Assembly: GCF_016820445.1 (NCBI RefSeq)
Contig: NZ_JADHDT010000003.1
Span: forward strand, 62,001 to 126,000
DNA from: Sphingomonas beigongshangi
GTDB taxonomy: Bacteria; Pseudomonadota; Alphaproteobacteria; Sphingomonadales; Sphingomonadaceae
Direction: 5' to 3'
DNA length: 64,000 nt
Position numbers and translations under genes: made by a program. The notes beneath the pieces are model-generated. The model made no database searches, was not told the DNA's origin, and saw nothing but the letters and a program-made list of their open reading frames with translations. The stretch's first letter is position 1. The number at the start of each line of letters is the position of its first letter. Below, piece by piece: positions 35,078 to 45,571 of this stretch.

Positions 35078-37900
35078 TCAGAAGGTCGTGCTGAGGCCCA
35101 GGCTGAACACGCGTCCCAGATTGTAGCGGTTGATGAACACCTCGCGCCCGTCGGCGAAGGTCTGGCTTTCGCGATAGCGGGTCCGCGTCAGGTTGCGCGC
35201 CTCCGCCTTCAGCTCCCACTTGCCGCCGGCGACCTCGAATCCCTGGCGCACCACCATGTCGACGCGGATTCCCGGATGTTCGACGATGTCGGGCTGGAAG
35301 CGATCGCCGCCCAGCAACGACGGACCGCGGTTGGTGACGCGATCGCTGGCATAGTTGAACAGCAATGTGATCTGCGACAGCGAGGCGGTGTCCTCCAGCC
35401 CGACCTGCACGTTGACCAGATGGTCCGACTGACCGGTCAGCGGCGCTCCGTCGCGGAACAGCTTGAACGCCCGGCCAAAGCCGGCGGCGCAGCCGTTAAC
35501 CGGCTGCGCGCCCGGCGATACGTCGGGCACGCAGCTGTTGTCGGCGGTGATCTTCGACTTCGTATACGTATAGTTGGCGACGAACAGCGCCCGCCGCGTG
35601 GCGAAGAAGTCGCCGCCAAAGACGTCGCCGAGCTTGAAGTATTTCTGCACCTCGACCTCGCCGCCGTACAGCGTCGCCTTCGGCAGATAGGTGAAACCGG
35701 TCTGCAGCCGGTCGTCGGCGCCGGTGTAGAAGCCGACCTGCTCGATCGGATTGTCGATCCGCTTGTAGAAGCCCGCCGCGGTGAAGCGCTGGTCCCGGCC
35801 GAAGAACCACTCGTAGCGCGCCTCGAGGTTGTACAGTTCCGAATCGCGCAGGTTCGGATTGCCGAAGAACAGGCGATCCGAATCGGGATCGCGGAACTGC
35901 TGCGGGGCGAGCTCACGGAATTGCGGGCGAGAGATCGTCTTGGCGAAGCTCGCGCGCAGCTGCTGGTCCTTCGCGAAATTCCAGGTCAGCGTCGCCGCCG
36001 GCAGGAAATAGTCGTTCTTCAGCCGCGTCGTCGTCGACTTGATCGGCGTCACGCGCTCGTCGCCCGTCTCGTAGCGGACGCCGATCACGGCGCGCAGGCC
36101 GTCGAGTGCCTCCGCCTCGGCCTGCACATAGCCCGCGTGCACGTCGAGCTTCGCGGCATATTCATAGGCGCCGAGCGGCGTGTTGAACTGCAGCTGGAGC
36201 GTGCAGGGGATGGTGTTTGCCGTCTGCGGGCAGGCGTTGTTGATGACGTCCGGGCTCAGCAGATAGTCGGGGCGGAGGAGGTTATAGGGATATTGCGGCG
36301 CGGTCCCGCCGCCCAGCGACGTCTGGTAGTTGAACTGGAGCCGCGACGAGGTGCGCTTGGTGCCCTGGTAGAAATAGCCGGCGGACAGCGTCATCGGCCG
36401 GTCGGTGTCGAGCTTGTACGAGGCATCCGCCTGCCCCGTGTACAGATCCTCGTTCAGCTTGCTGAAGATGATCGAGGCGAAGGGGGTGAAGCGCTGGGTC
36501 ACCTGATAGGCGCCGTCGCACTGGAAGCCGCCCGCCTGCTGGCCGCCGTCGCCGGTGATCGGCAGGCCGGTCGTGGTGCGGTTCGAACAGAGATAGTCGA
36601 ACTGACGCTCATAGGGCGCGTTGCGCTTCGAATTGGCATAGGCGCCGCGGGCGTCCAGCTTCAGCGCGTCGCTCAGCTGGAATTCGCCGACCAGCTGGCT
36701 TTCGATCAGCTGCCGTTCGAACCACGCCGTATTCTGCTGGAAGCGCAGGCCCGACGGGTTGTTGTACAAGGTCGCGGCGGACCCGCGCGCCTGCTTCAGC
36801 CTGTCGTGGATATAGACATTGGTCCAGCGCACGGTGTTGCGGCCGAATTCATACCCGAGCCCGATCAGCGCATTGGCGACCGCTCGATTGTCGGTGATCA
36901 GCGTGCGATAGTCGTTGCGCAGCTGCCCGTCCTCGCTCACCGAATCCTGCTGCGTCGACAGGCGCGTGCGCCAGGTGTTGCTCGCGCTCAGCGAGGCGAC
37001 GACGCCGAGGCGGGAGCCGCCCAGGTCGAACACCGATCCGCCGCTGATCTCCGCCGACCAATTGGCGGGGAGCTGGTTGTTGCGCTGGAGCAAAGTGGTC
37101 GGCGCGTTGGTCAGCTGCGCGACCTGCGCCGCCGGGATCAGGCCCGATCCGCCGGGGGCGCTGGTGATGAACGACGGCACCTTGCGCGCGCCATCGTCGA
37201 AGCCGATCCAGTCCGCGCCGCCGCCGTAATAGGTGTAGCCGAGCTCGCTGGTGGTCGCATCGTCCGCCGCGATCGTCGCGCCGCCCGACAGGAAGTTCTT
37301 GTCGGGGATCGCCTTGGTCGTGAGGTTGATCACGCCGCCGCCGAACTCACCGGGGTAATTGACCGAATAGGTCTTCTGGACCAGCGCCGACCCGACGATC
37401 GTCGTCGGAAATATGTCGAGCGGCACGGAGCGGCGCAGCGGTTCCGGGCTCGGCAGCGGCGAGCCGTTGAGCAGCGACGAGGAATAGCGGTCGCCGAGGC
37501 CGCGGACATAGACGAAGCCGCCGCCGACCACCGACAGGCCGGTGACGCGGGTCAGCGCGCCGGCGATGTCGCCCTCGCCCGTCCGCGCGATGTCCGCGCT
37601 CGACAGCACCGACACGATCTGTGCCGTGGCGCGCACCGTATTGGGGATGTTTCGGCCGACGACGACGATATCGCCCAGATCCTGTGTGCCGGGTGCGGAG
37701 ACCTCGACCTGCTCCTGATCGGTGGACGCGGCCGCCCCGTCGGCCGGGGCGGGATCCGTCTGCGCATCCGGCGACGTCGCGGTCGTCGAGGGCGTCGTGG
37801 GCGGCGGCGTGGCGCTGCCGGTCTGTGCCAGCACGGCCGGCGCCGTCAGCGTCGAGGAAAGAAGGAGGAGCGTGGCGAAGGCGAGCCGCTGCTGCTGCAT
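35078..37900 (-). CDS. TonB-dependent outer-membrane receptor
   Basis: A 940-residue outer-membrane receptor that imports a ligand with TonB energy. A signal peptide ends at about residue 25 (AVLAQTGS); a Pro/Thr/Ala-rich linker (about 26-65) precedes the plug domain (about 75-200; TVRATAQIVSVLS, YVRGLGDRYSSSLLNG, GEFGGGVINLTTK) and then the 22-strand barrel ending in aromatic residue F (SLGLSTTF). The ATG at 37900 is preferred over an upstream frame without a leader. It lies 94 bases after the lipoprotein gene on the same strand, so the two form an uptake pair. Confidence 0.93.
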   Translation of the reverse strand: MQQQRLAFATLLLLSSTLTAPAVLAQTGSATPPPTTPSTTATSPDAQTDPAPADGAAASTDQEQVEVSAPGTQDLGDIVVVGRNIPNTVRATAQIVSVLSSADIARTGEGDIAGALTRVTGLSVVGGGFVYVRGLGDRYSSSLLNGSPLPSPEPLRRSVPLDIFPTTIVGSALVQKTYSVNYPGEFGGGVINLTTKAIPDKNFLSGGATIAADDATTSELGYTYYGGGADWIGFDDGARKVPSFITSAPGGSGLIPAAQVAQLTNAPTTLLQRNNQLPANWSAEISGGSVFDLGGSRLGVVASLSASNTWRTRLSTQQDSVSEDGQLRNDYRTLITDNRAVANALIGLGYEFGRNTVRWTNVYIHDRLKQARGSAATLYNNPSGLRFQQNTAWFERQLIESQLVGEFQLSDALKLDARGAYANSKRNAPYERQFDYLCSNRTTTGLPITGDGGQQAGGFQCDGAYQVTQRFTPFASIIFSKLNEDLYTGQADASYKLDTDRPMTLSAGYFYQGTKRTSSRLQFNYQTSLGGGTAPQYPYNLLRPDYLLSPDVINNACPQTANTIPCTLQLQFNTPLGAYEYAAKLDVHAGYVQAEAEALDGLRAVIGVRYETGDERVTPIKSTTTRLKNDYFLPAATLTWNFAKDQQLRASFAKTISRPQFRELAPQQFRDPDSDRLFFGNPNLRDSELYNLEARYEWFFGRDQRFTAAGFYKRIDNPIEQVGFYTGADDRLQTGFTYLPKATLYGGEVEVQKYFKLGDVFGGDFFATRRALFVANYTYTKSKITADNSCVPDVSPGAQPVNGCAAGFGRAFKLFRDGAPLTGQSDHLVNVQVGLEDTASLSQITLLFNYASDRVTNRGPSLLGGDRFQPDIVEHPGIRVDMVVRQGFEVAGGKWELKAEARNLTRTRYRESQTFADGREVFINRYNLGRVFSLGLSTTF

Positions 37901-37994
37901 GACCGTGGATTCCCGGTACGAGGGGTCTTCGAAACAGGTGTCCGGGGCGGCGCTGCCGCCACCCCGGTGCCCGACGATGTCGAGGGGGTGCGCG

Positions 37995-39641
37995 TCAGCG
38001 GCCGTTGCAGGCGAAATAGACCGAGTTGAACGACGGCGGCCCAAAGTCCTGGAGCGCGCTGTCGGCCGGTCGCACCGTGGTGCGGCCCCCCGCGGTCTGC
38101 TCGCCCGCGATGATGTTGACGCAGGCGACGCTCGCCGGCGTCTTCACCACGCCGTTGACGAAGCGCATGTCGGACCCGCCGCGCTGGCGGATCGCCGCCG
38201 GGGCGAGCGCCGTCTGGATGAAGGTGAAGTTGGCGAAGGTGGAGAAGGTGCGCGGCAGCAGGTCCTCGGCGTTGTTCGAGTCGATCTCGGTCGAGAAGCT
38301 GTCCGCGGTCGCGCCCAGCACGCGCTGCGCCGCGACGATGAACTGCATGAAGCCGCGATAGCCGTTGTCGATGTCGAAGCCGTCGTCGTCGGCGCCGGTC
38401 ACTGCGAAATACTTGATGTTCGTGTTGCCGCCGAAGATCTCGACGCCATCGTCCGCGGAATTGTGGCTCTGCACGTGGTCGATGACGGTGCCCGAGCCGG
38501 TGCCGCCCAGCGTCAGCCCCTGCAGCTCGTTGCCGTCGCTGATCGCGATTCCCGAGTAGCGGATCTGGACATAGGACATCTGGCCGCTCGAGTCCGCGGC
38601 ATTGGGGCCGCCGTAGAAGCGGCCCGTCACGCCCTCGATCGCCTGCTCGCAGGTCGTCGAAGAGCCCGCGGCGTTGTTCGGGCCCGTGCCGCTGCGGCAG
38701 ACGCCGGTCGGCGCGCGGCCGAGCAGGATGATACCGCCCCACTGGCCCTGGCTCGCGTCCGAGACGCCGTTGGCGACCATGTTCTGCTGCGAGGTGAAGA
38801 TGATCGGCGCGGTTGCGGTGCCGACCGCCTGGATGCGCGAGCCGCGGTTGACCAGCAGCAGGTCGTTGGTCGACTCATTGGCATTGGCGAAGATCACCAC
38901 GCCCGGCTCGATCGTCAGCGTGACCCCCGAATTCGCCCCGGTCGTGCCGACATCGGTGCCGACCTCGGTCTGGCCGGTGAAGCGATAGGCGATGCCCGGA
39001 ATGCGCGGCAGCGTCAGGCTGGTCGTGATCGCCTGCGGGATGTCGCAGACCTTGAAGCCGCCGACGGTGGCGACGTTGGCGGCGCCCGTCGTCGTGCCGG
39101 TCGGCGTGTTCGTGCCGCTTGGGCACGACGCGCCCGACGCGAGCGTGCCGACCGCCGGCACCGCGGTGCAGCGCGCGCCCGACCCGCCGAATTCCGCCGA
39201 GGTCGAGTTGCAGGTCCAGCCCTGGAAGCTCGTATCGGTCGGGCCGTTGAACGCGCCGACATAGTTGGTGGAGGTGAAGAAGCCGTCGATCCGCGCCGGA
39301 TCGCTCGCGGTCGCGAGCGACGTCGCGCTCGTCGGATAGATGCCGTTGATCGTGCTGCCGGTGCCGTTGACGTTGTTGTTGCTGCCGGCGTTGACGATCG
39401 CGAGCTGCTCGTCGGCGGTCACGGTGATGCCGTTGACGGTGGTCGCCGCGGCGAACTGCGCGGCGGTGATCGCGGCGGTCGGCGTCGGGGTCGGCGTCGG
39501 CGACGGCGCGGGCGCAGGCTGCACGATCGTCACGCTGCCCGCGCCGGGCGACGCGACATTGTCCGCGCCGCCGCACGCCGCCAGCACCAGGCTCGCGCTC
39601 GTCATCATCAGGAAATTGCCGTAGCGCGTCTTGGCCGCCAT
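37995..39641 (-). CDS. Surface or periplasmic lipoprotein, partner of the TonB receptor
   Basis: A 548-residue lipoprotein with lipobox LVLAACGG (cysteine near residue 23) and a Pro/Thr linker (PAPAPSPTPTPTPT). The body has repeated short strands of the kind found in right-handed beta-helix proteins (TLTIEPGVVIFANA, IIFTSQQNMV, QGQWGGIILLG, DDGVEIFGGNTNIKYFAVTGAD, DDGFDID). I do not recognise a named family. It precedes a TonB receptor, as surface lipoproteins for substrate capture often do, with regulatory-looking sites upstream. Confidence 0.8.
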   Translation of the reverse strand: MAAKTRYGNFLMMTSASLVLAACGGADNVASPGAGSVTIVQPAPAPSPTPTPTPTAAITAAQFAAATTVNGITVTADEQLAIVNAGSNNNVNGTGSTINGIYPTSATSLATASDPARIDGFFTSTNYVGAFNGPTDTSFQGWTCNSTSAEFGGSGARCTAVPAVGTLASGASCPSGTNTPTGTTTGAANVATVGGFKVCDIPQAITTSLTLPRIPGIAYRFTGQTEVGTDVGTTGANSGVTLTIEPGVVIFANANESTNDLLLVNRGSRIQAVGTATAPIIFTSQQNMVANGVSDASQGQWGGIILLGRAPTGVCRSGTGPNNAAGSSTTCEQAIEGVTGRFYGGPNAADSSGQMSYVQIRYSGIAISDGNELQGLTLGGTGSGTVIDHVQSHNSADDGVEIFGGNTNIKYFAVTGADDDGFDIDNGYRGFMQFIVAAQRVLGATADSFSTEIDSNNAEDLLPRTFSTFANFTFIQTALAPAAIRQRGGSDMRFVNGVVKTPASVACVNIIAGEQTAGGRTTVRPADSALQDFGPPSFNSVYFACNGR

Positions 39642-39746
39642 GATCGATGCTCCCAGTCGTCGTGTCGTTGGATGTCGGGCAGAGGCGCCCGCGACCGGCC
39701 AAGGCATCCCCCCTGCCGGTCTCGAACCGGCGGGTAGGCGCCTTAA

Positions 39747-39808
39747 ATGACATGAGAATGAGATTCGTGTGACGGAGCCGCGTCAGTGATGCGACACTTC
39801 AATGACAT
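39747..39808 (-). promoter_or_regulatory. Pho-box-like direct repeats or Fur-like site upstream of the uptake pair
   Basis: Reading the minus strand, 39791-39808 is ATGTCAT-TGAA-GTGTCGC and 39747-39764 is ATCTCAT-TCTC-ATGTCAT. Both have the 7+4+7 spacing of PhoB boxes (CTGTCAT repeats). They lie 105-170 bases before the lipoprotein ATG. The second overlaps an ATGAGAATGAGATTC stretch that could be read as a poor Fur half-site. Confidence 0.4.
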
Positions 39809-39843
39809 TAGCAGGTGTTAGCGAGGAGCGGGATCGGCGCCCG

Positions 39844-40080
39844 TCAGGGGCGCTCCGTTGCGTCGTCCGTGGCAAGGGTCGCCCTCACCGCGACGTCGTC
39901 CAGGATGTTGAAGCCTGTGCGCACTCCATCAACGGTCACGCGGCGGCCAAGCAACGCGACGGCGGCGCGCGGCATGGAGACGAACCAATAGCCCCCGCCC
40001 TCGACGTCGATCCGATGGATAAACTGGCGATCGTCCCAGCTCAGTGTGCCGGTAATGACGTGCCGGGTACCTCTTGGCAT
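39844..40080 (-). CDS. Small DUF5818-like protein
   Basis: A 78-residue soluble protein with no signal or membrane segment. The pattern MPRGTRHVITGTLSW...GYWFVSM...LLGRRVTVDGVRTGFNILDD looks like a small beta-barrel and resembles what I recall as the DUF5818 family common in sphingomonads. Role unknown. It is a lone minus-strand gene next to the accessory patch. Confidence 0.65.
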   Translation of the reverse strand: MPRGTRHVITGTLSWDDRQFIHRIDVEGGGYWFVSMPRAAVALLGRRVTVDGVRTGFNILDDVAVRATLATDDATERP

Positions 40081-40148
40081 ATCCGCGCCTCCCGGGAAGT
40101 CCGATGCGGTACGCCCCCGCTATGGACTTCACACCTGATCCTTGGTGA

Positions 40149-40234
40149 TCGGGGAGTTAGTAAACCGAACACAGCCGGTCCCTACGACCTTTAGGCTGGA
40201 AAGCCCTGGACATGCGTCGCAGGCTCCCCGACCA
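40149..40234 (+). ncRNA. Candidate structured RNA (three-way junction)
   Basis: A perfect 8-bp outer helix TCGGGGAG (40149-40156) with CTCCCCGA (40224-40231) encloses two smaller hairpins, CAGCC...GGCTG and CCTG...CAGG. ACCA follows the outer helix, giving a tRNA-like outline, but there is no TTCGAAT T-loop and no anticodon arm, so it is not a normal tRNA. Whether it is transcribed, and on which strand, is unknown. The region 40081-40397 holds no gene; this fold and the next hairpin are all I see there. Confidence 0.3.
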
Positions 40235-40295
40235 TAAGGGTCAAGGATGCGTGGACTGCATCGGGCAGCCCAACCGCTGTGTTTCGGGGTTACTA

Positions 40296-40328
40296 AGCCC
40301 CAGAGCCGTGCGTGGCGGCTCTGGGGCT
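40296..40328. terminator. Very stable 12-bp hairpin
   Basis: AGCCCCAGAGCC, a 9-base loop, then GGCTCTGGGGCT, a perfect 12-bp stem. There is no strong T-run on either side, so it may be a terminator for the minus-strand nuclease gene, part of a transcribed RNA, or a repeat. Confidence 0.4.
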
Positions 40329-40366
40329 GTTATGCAGGCTATAAGGCGCGGAGGCAATCAATCGGA

Positions 40367-40389
40367 GTGGGGGACAAGATGAACCTGTG
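40367..40389. repeat. Imperfect copy of the tRNA-Val 3' part, possible attachment-site remnant
   Basis: This stretch contains GTGGG, GACA and an exact TGAACCTGTG in the same order as the 3' part of tRNA-Val (42465-42491), allowing four single-base gaps and two mismatches. The two copies flank the low-GC segment with the nuclease gene. No integrase is present, so this is tentative. Confidence 0.3.
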
Positions 40390-40397
40390 CGTCAGGG

Positions 40398-41849
40398 TCA
40401 ACGACCGGGCCCCTTGCGCTTGCTCGCTGATGCTCTGCGCTTCGCATCAATGACGACAATATCCGAGGCAGCCTCACCTGCGGCTAGGGCAGCGTCACGC
40501 AACCGCTCGATCTTGCGGAGCTTGAAGCCCATACCGCCAATGTCCATGATCACGAAGATACCAGCCGAGGTCGCGGCAGCTTTCTTATAAACTTCTAGTT
40601 GGTTCTTATATCCGCTTTCAACGGTTCCCTTCGAAAGCTTCATCTCAACGACTAGCCGTCCGTGGAAGCCCGTCGAAAACTTAAAATCTACTGGCCCTCC
40701 GCCCGAGTTTGTCTCTGGAGATATATCGACATTGTTGACGGCGCACATGACCGTCGCAACCGCAAAAAATAGAAGCTGGCTCGCCCGTTCATGCCGATGC
40801 GACGTGCCATTCCATAGCAACTCCCACATATTATTATCTTCAACGAGCTTCCTAAATTGCTCGATTATCTCAAGAACAGTCTGCCTCAGACCAGCGGCAT
40901 CCAAATCCGCTGGAGGCTTGATCATGCCAGCAAAGACCTTTGGATCTTGATAGAGAATGCGACGAAATTGATAATATCCGTCTAAGTCAGCCTTTTCATC
41001 ATAGCTTTCCGACGCCCCAGCCACAGCCCGCATAATAAGACGCAGTATACGAGCCGATTTAAGACTGATCTCTCTAACGGCTTTTTTCTTCTCCGTTACG
41101 CTTGCCCGAGCGAAATTTCCAAACATCTGGTTGACAGCGTCACGTATTTCATGAACCTCCATCACAACGCGAGACACGTCGGACCAGTCCGCCGCCAAAG
41201 GAAGATCACGGAGAAGGTCACGGGGCACTAGAACGATTGGAAGATCAATATTGTACGGATTTTCAGGTAGCGAGCGATTACCGTATTTGGCCCCGAACCC
41301 CCGAACTGGAATACTGTTATTCTTACAAAACTCCTCCGTTATTTCGCACAGAACGGGAAGGAGAAAATTTGTGGTCATGTCGCTGAGAGTGTCAGGACCG
41401 ACACCTTTCTCAAACAGCCCCATTAACGGTATCATGTCGGGGTTCTTCTCGCCCAACGTGATGATTTGCTTCGCAGTACGCAGTATGTCGTGACGCAGAT
41501 GCGGCGGCCGTGAACTGCCGCTTGTCCCGGCACCGCCGAACCCTAAGCCTGTCTCCGGTCGCTCGTCCAAATTTAGGGCTTTGAAGGCCCCCTTCCACGC
41601 CACGTCTCCTTCAGCTTGGGATATGTCGACCAAGCCAATCACGTTATCGAACGACTGCTTAATCAGCTTGCGCCCATCGCGCTTAATGATAGGATTTTGG
41701 CTCTTATAAATGAGCAATGGGTCTATAAAAAGCTTTGTGTCACTATTTAGCACCGGATCGAGAAGCTTAGCAGCGTCGAGCTTCTTAGGGTCAATTTTAA
41801 AATGCTTCGAGAACAAGACGGGATGAATTAATGTTTTCTTGCCTGCCAT
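40398..41849 (-). CDS. Unknown protein with C-terminal PD-(D/E)XK (RecB-like) nuclease motifs
   Basis: A 483-residue protein with lower GC and freer codon use than its neighbours. The ATG at 41849 has a strong AGGAGG box. The first 350 or so residues look mixed helical, soluble and without a motif I recognise; DTKLFIDPLLI near residue 37 is striking. The C-terminal 100 residues carry the elements of a PD-(D/E)XK nuclease: D388 in GGGPVDFKF, E402-x-K404 in VVEMKLS, and a QxxxY motif (Q417, Y421) as in RecB/Cas4-type enzymes. Together they suggest a DNA- or RNA-cleaving module with an N-terminal sensor. It sits alone beside tRNA-Val; phage or plasmid defence is a reasonable guess, not shown. 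Confidence 0.75.
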   Translation of the reverse strand: MAGKKTLIHPVLFSKHFKIDPKKLDAAKLLDPVLNSDTKLFIDPLLIYKSQNPIIKRDGRKLIKQSFDNVIGLVDISQAEGDVAWKGAFKALNLDERPETGLGFGGAGTSGSSRPPHLRHDILRTAKQIITLGEKNPDMIPLMGLFEKGVGPDTLSDMTTNFLLPVLCEITEEFCKNNSIPVRGFGAKYGNRSLPENPYNIDLPIVLVPRDLLRDLPLAADWSDVSRVVMEVHEIRDAVNQMFGNFARASVTEKKKAVREISLKSARILRLIMRAVAGASESYDEKADLDGYYQFRRILYQDPKVFAGMIKPPADLDAAGLRQTVLEIIEQFRKLVEDNNMWELLWNGTSHRHERASQLLFFAVATVMCAVNNVDISPETNSGGGPVDFKFSTGFHGRLVVEMKLSKGTVESGYKNQLEVYKKAAATSAGIFVIMDIGGMGFKLRKIERLRDAALAAGEAASDIVVIDAKRRASASKRKGPGR

Positions 41850-42462
41850 AGACCCGCCTCCTCTTGAGAATTGAAAGCTAACCGAGCACCGGACAAGTAG
41901 CAAGGCAGTGGGAGCTTGAAATCGTCGGAGTGTGCGCAATCGCAATCACGTAATTGCAAACGACTTTGCGATAGTGGCGCCACGCCCCTCGCGTAAGACG
42001 GCAGATACAACGACGAACTGATAGCAGCCGCGAAAGGGCAGTCGGCGATAGCGTTTGCCATAGAGACTGCAGCATTTCCAAAAACCTTGGGCAGTCGCGG
42101 GCCACGTCCGACTTGAGAGCGTAGGCTTAAATTTGTGAATTTTTTGGTCGCGCGAGAGGTGGCACGCAAACTGCAAACGGAAGAGGCCTCTCCACGCCCC
42201 CCGGCTACCCCCTTTCATTGTTTGACATAATGGTTTTTCGGGCCACTCTGGCCGTCAGCCTTCGACCCCAGGTTGCCAACGACCCTAAAGCGAAAAGTAA
42301 GTGACGGGCCAACGGTCGCAATCGAAAGGCCAAAAACCACAGCAGGCCCAGCCCACCCCGTCAGAGGTGAAGACTGAGCCTGTTTCCCTGAACCCCAGTG
42401 GGGATACAGAGGGATGTTCCTGGATGGTCATCCTTTCCTAGCCCGTAAGCCTTTGAAAAGGA
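41850..42462. other. Non-coding lower-GC stretch between the nuclease gene and tRNA-Val
   Basis: About 610 bases with no convincing gene; small open frames here lack ribosome sites and recognisable content. An inverted pair GGTTTTTCGGGCC (42232-42244) and GGCCAAAAACC (42328-42338) could form an 80-base-loop stem. CATCCTTT...AAAGGATG (42429-42464) sits right behind the tRNA and may terminate it. Confidence 0.5.
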
Positions 42463-42537
42463 TGGTGGGCGCGACAGGGATTGAACCTGTGACCCCACCC
42501 GTGTGAAGGGTGTGCTCTACCGCTGAGCTACGCGCCC
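42463..42537 (-). tRNA. tRNA-Val (CAC)
   Basis: The minus strand folds as a 75-base tRNA: acceptor GGGCGCG/CGCGCCC, D-arm TAGCTCAGCGGTAGAGC, anticodon loop TTCACAC (anticodon CAC), T-arm CACAGGTTCAATCCCTGTG and encoded CCA. Its 3' end faces the low-GC accessory patch, the usual orientation for tRNA-targeted integration. Confidence 0.94.
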
Positions 42538-42601
42538 GAAAACTGTCGGAGGCGGGCCTTTAGGCGGCGGCACGCCGCCTGTCCAGCCCGAACTTCGTGG
42601 A

Positions 42602-42874
42602 TCAGTTGACCGAATCCTTCAGGCCCTTGCCCGCCTTGAACTTCGGCTGGCTCGACGCCTTGATCGTCATCGGCTCGCCGGTGCGCGGATTGCGCCCCGT
42701 CGACGCCTTGCGCTTCGAGACGGAAAAGGTGCCGAAGCCGACCAGGCGCACTTCGTCGCCCTTCTTCAGGCTGGCGGAAATCGCGTCGAACACGGCCTCG
42801 ACCGCCTTGGTCGCGTCGCCCTTGGCAAGGCCGGAAGTGTCCGCGACCGTGGCGATCAGCTCTTGCTTGTTCAT
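42602..42874 (-). CDS. hupB: DNA-binding protein HU
   Basis: A 90-residue histone-like HU protein that bends and compacts DNA. It has the standard MNKQELIATVAD start, the helix EAVFDAISASLKKGDEVRLVGFGTF and the DNA-gripping arm with GRNPRTGEPM. It follows lon on the minus strand, the common lon-hupB order. Confidence 0.97.
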   Translation of the reverse strand: MNKQELIATVADTSGLAKGDATKAVEAVFDAISASLKKGDEVRLVGFGTFSVSKRKASTGRNPRTGEPMTIKASSQPKFKAGKGLKDSVN

Positions 42875-43011
42875 GAACGTTTGCCCCCTTTTAAACCATT
42901 GAGAATCGTGTCGACAGGCCGAACGTCCAGTAAGGCCGTCCGTACGGTACGAGTCAATGCCCCCGCCGTCCCGGCGCGGGATGGCGGAGGCTGATGACGG
43001 AATTGTGACGA

Positions 43012-45408
<2,397 letters not shown>

Positions 45409-45419
45409 GCAAACTCCGC

Positions 45420-45443
45420 GGCCGCCCGGAACCGGGGGCGGCC
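45420..45443 (-). promoter_or_regulatory. 5' leader hairpin of lon
   Basis: GGCCGCCC pairs with GGGCGGCC around an 8-base loop, a few bases before the GGAG ribosome site of lon. It may protect the message end or tune translation; the ribosome site itself is outside the stem. Confidence 0.4.
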
Positions 45444-45454
45444 TCATGCCACAC

Positions 45455-45483
45455 TATATGGGGAGGCCGCGGCGTCCATCAAT
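45455..45483 (-). promoter_or_regulatory. Sigma-32-type promoter for lon
   Basis: On the minus strand ATTGATG (45477-45483), a 13-base spacer, then CCCCATATA (45455-45463) fit the heat-shock consensus CTTGAAA and CCCCATnT. The -10 match is exact and the -35 partial. It lies about 50 bases before the lon ATG. Confidence 0.55.
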
Positions 45484-45571
45484 CGTTTCGCGGCCAGCTG
45501 ATCGCGTCATTAGCCCCTTGCCAGCGCCCCGCACGACGTGGAAACCACGTCACTGCAACAAGGGGTATACG

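Noticed and set aside
35276..38029. 917-codon open frame antisense to the TonB receptor
   Set aside because: High GC makes long open antisense frames common. Its composition is Arg/Gly/Asp-rich with no domain, and the minus-strand receptor is clear.
40150..40234. A tRNA gene ending in ACCA
   Set aside because: The acceptor-like stem fits, but there is no T-loop, anticodon arm or D-arm, so I kept it only as a possible structured RNA.
41828..42218. Small minus-strand frames (90-113 codons) upstream of the nuclease gene, as integrase remnants
   Set aside because: No integrase motif, no ribosome site, and overlap with the real gene start.
40081..42600. A complete genomic island or prophage at tRNA-Val
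   Set aside because: Only one gene, no integrase or phage gene, and the att-like match is imperfect.
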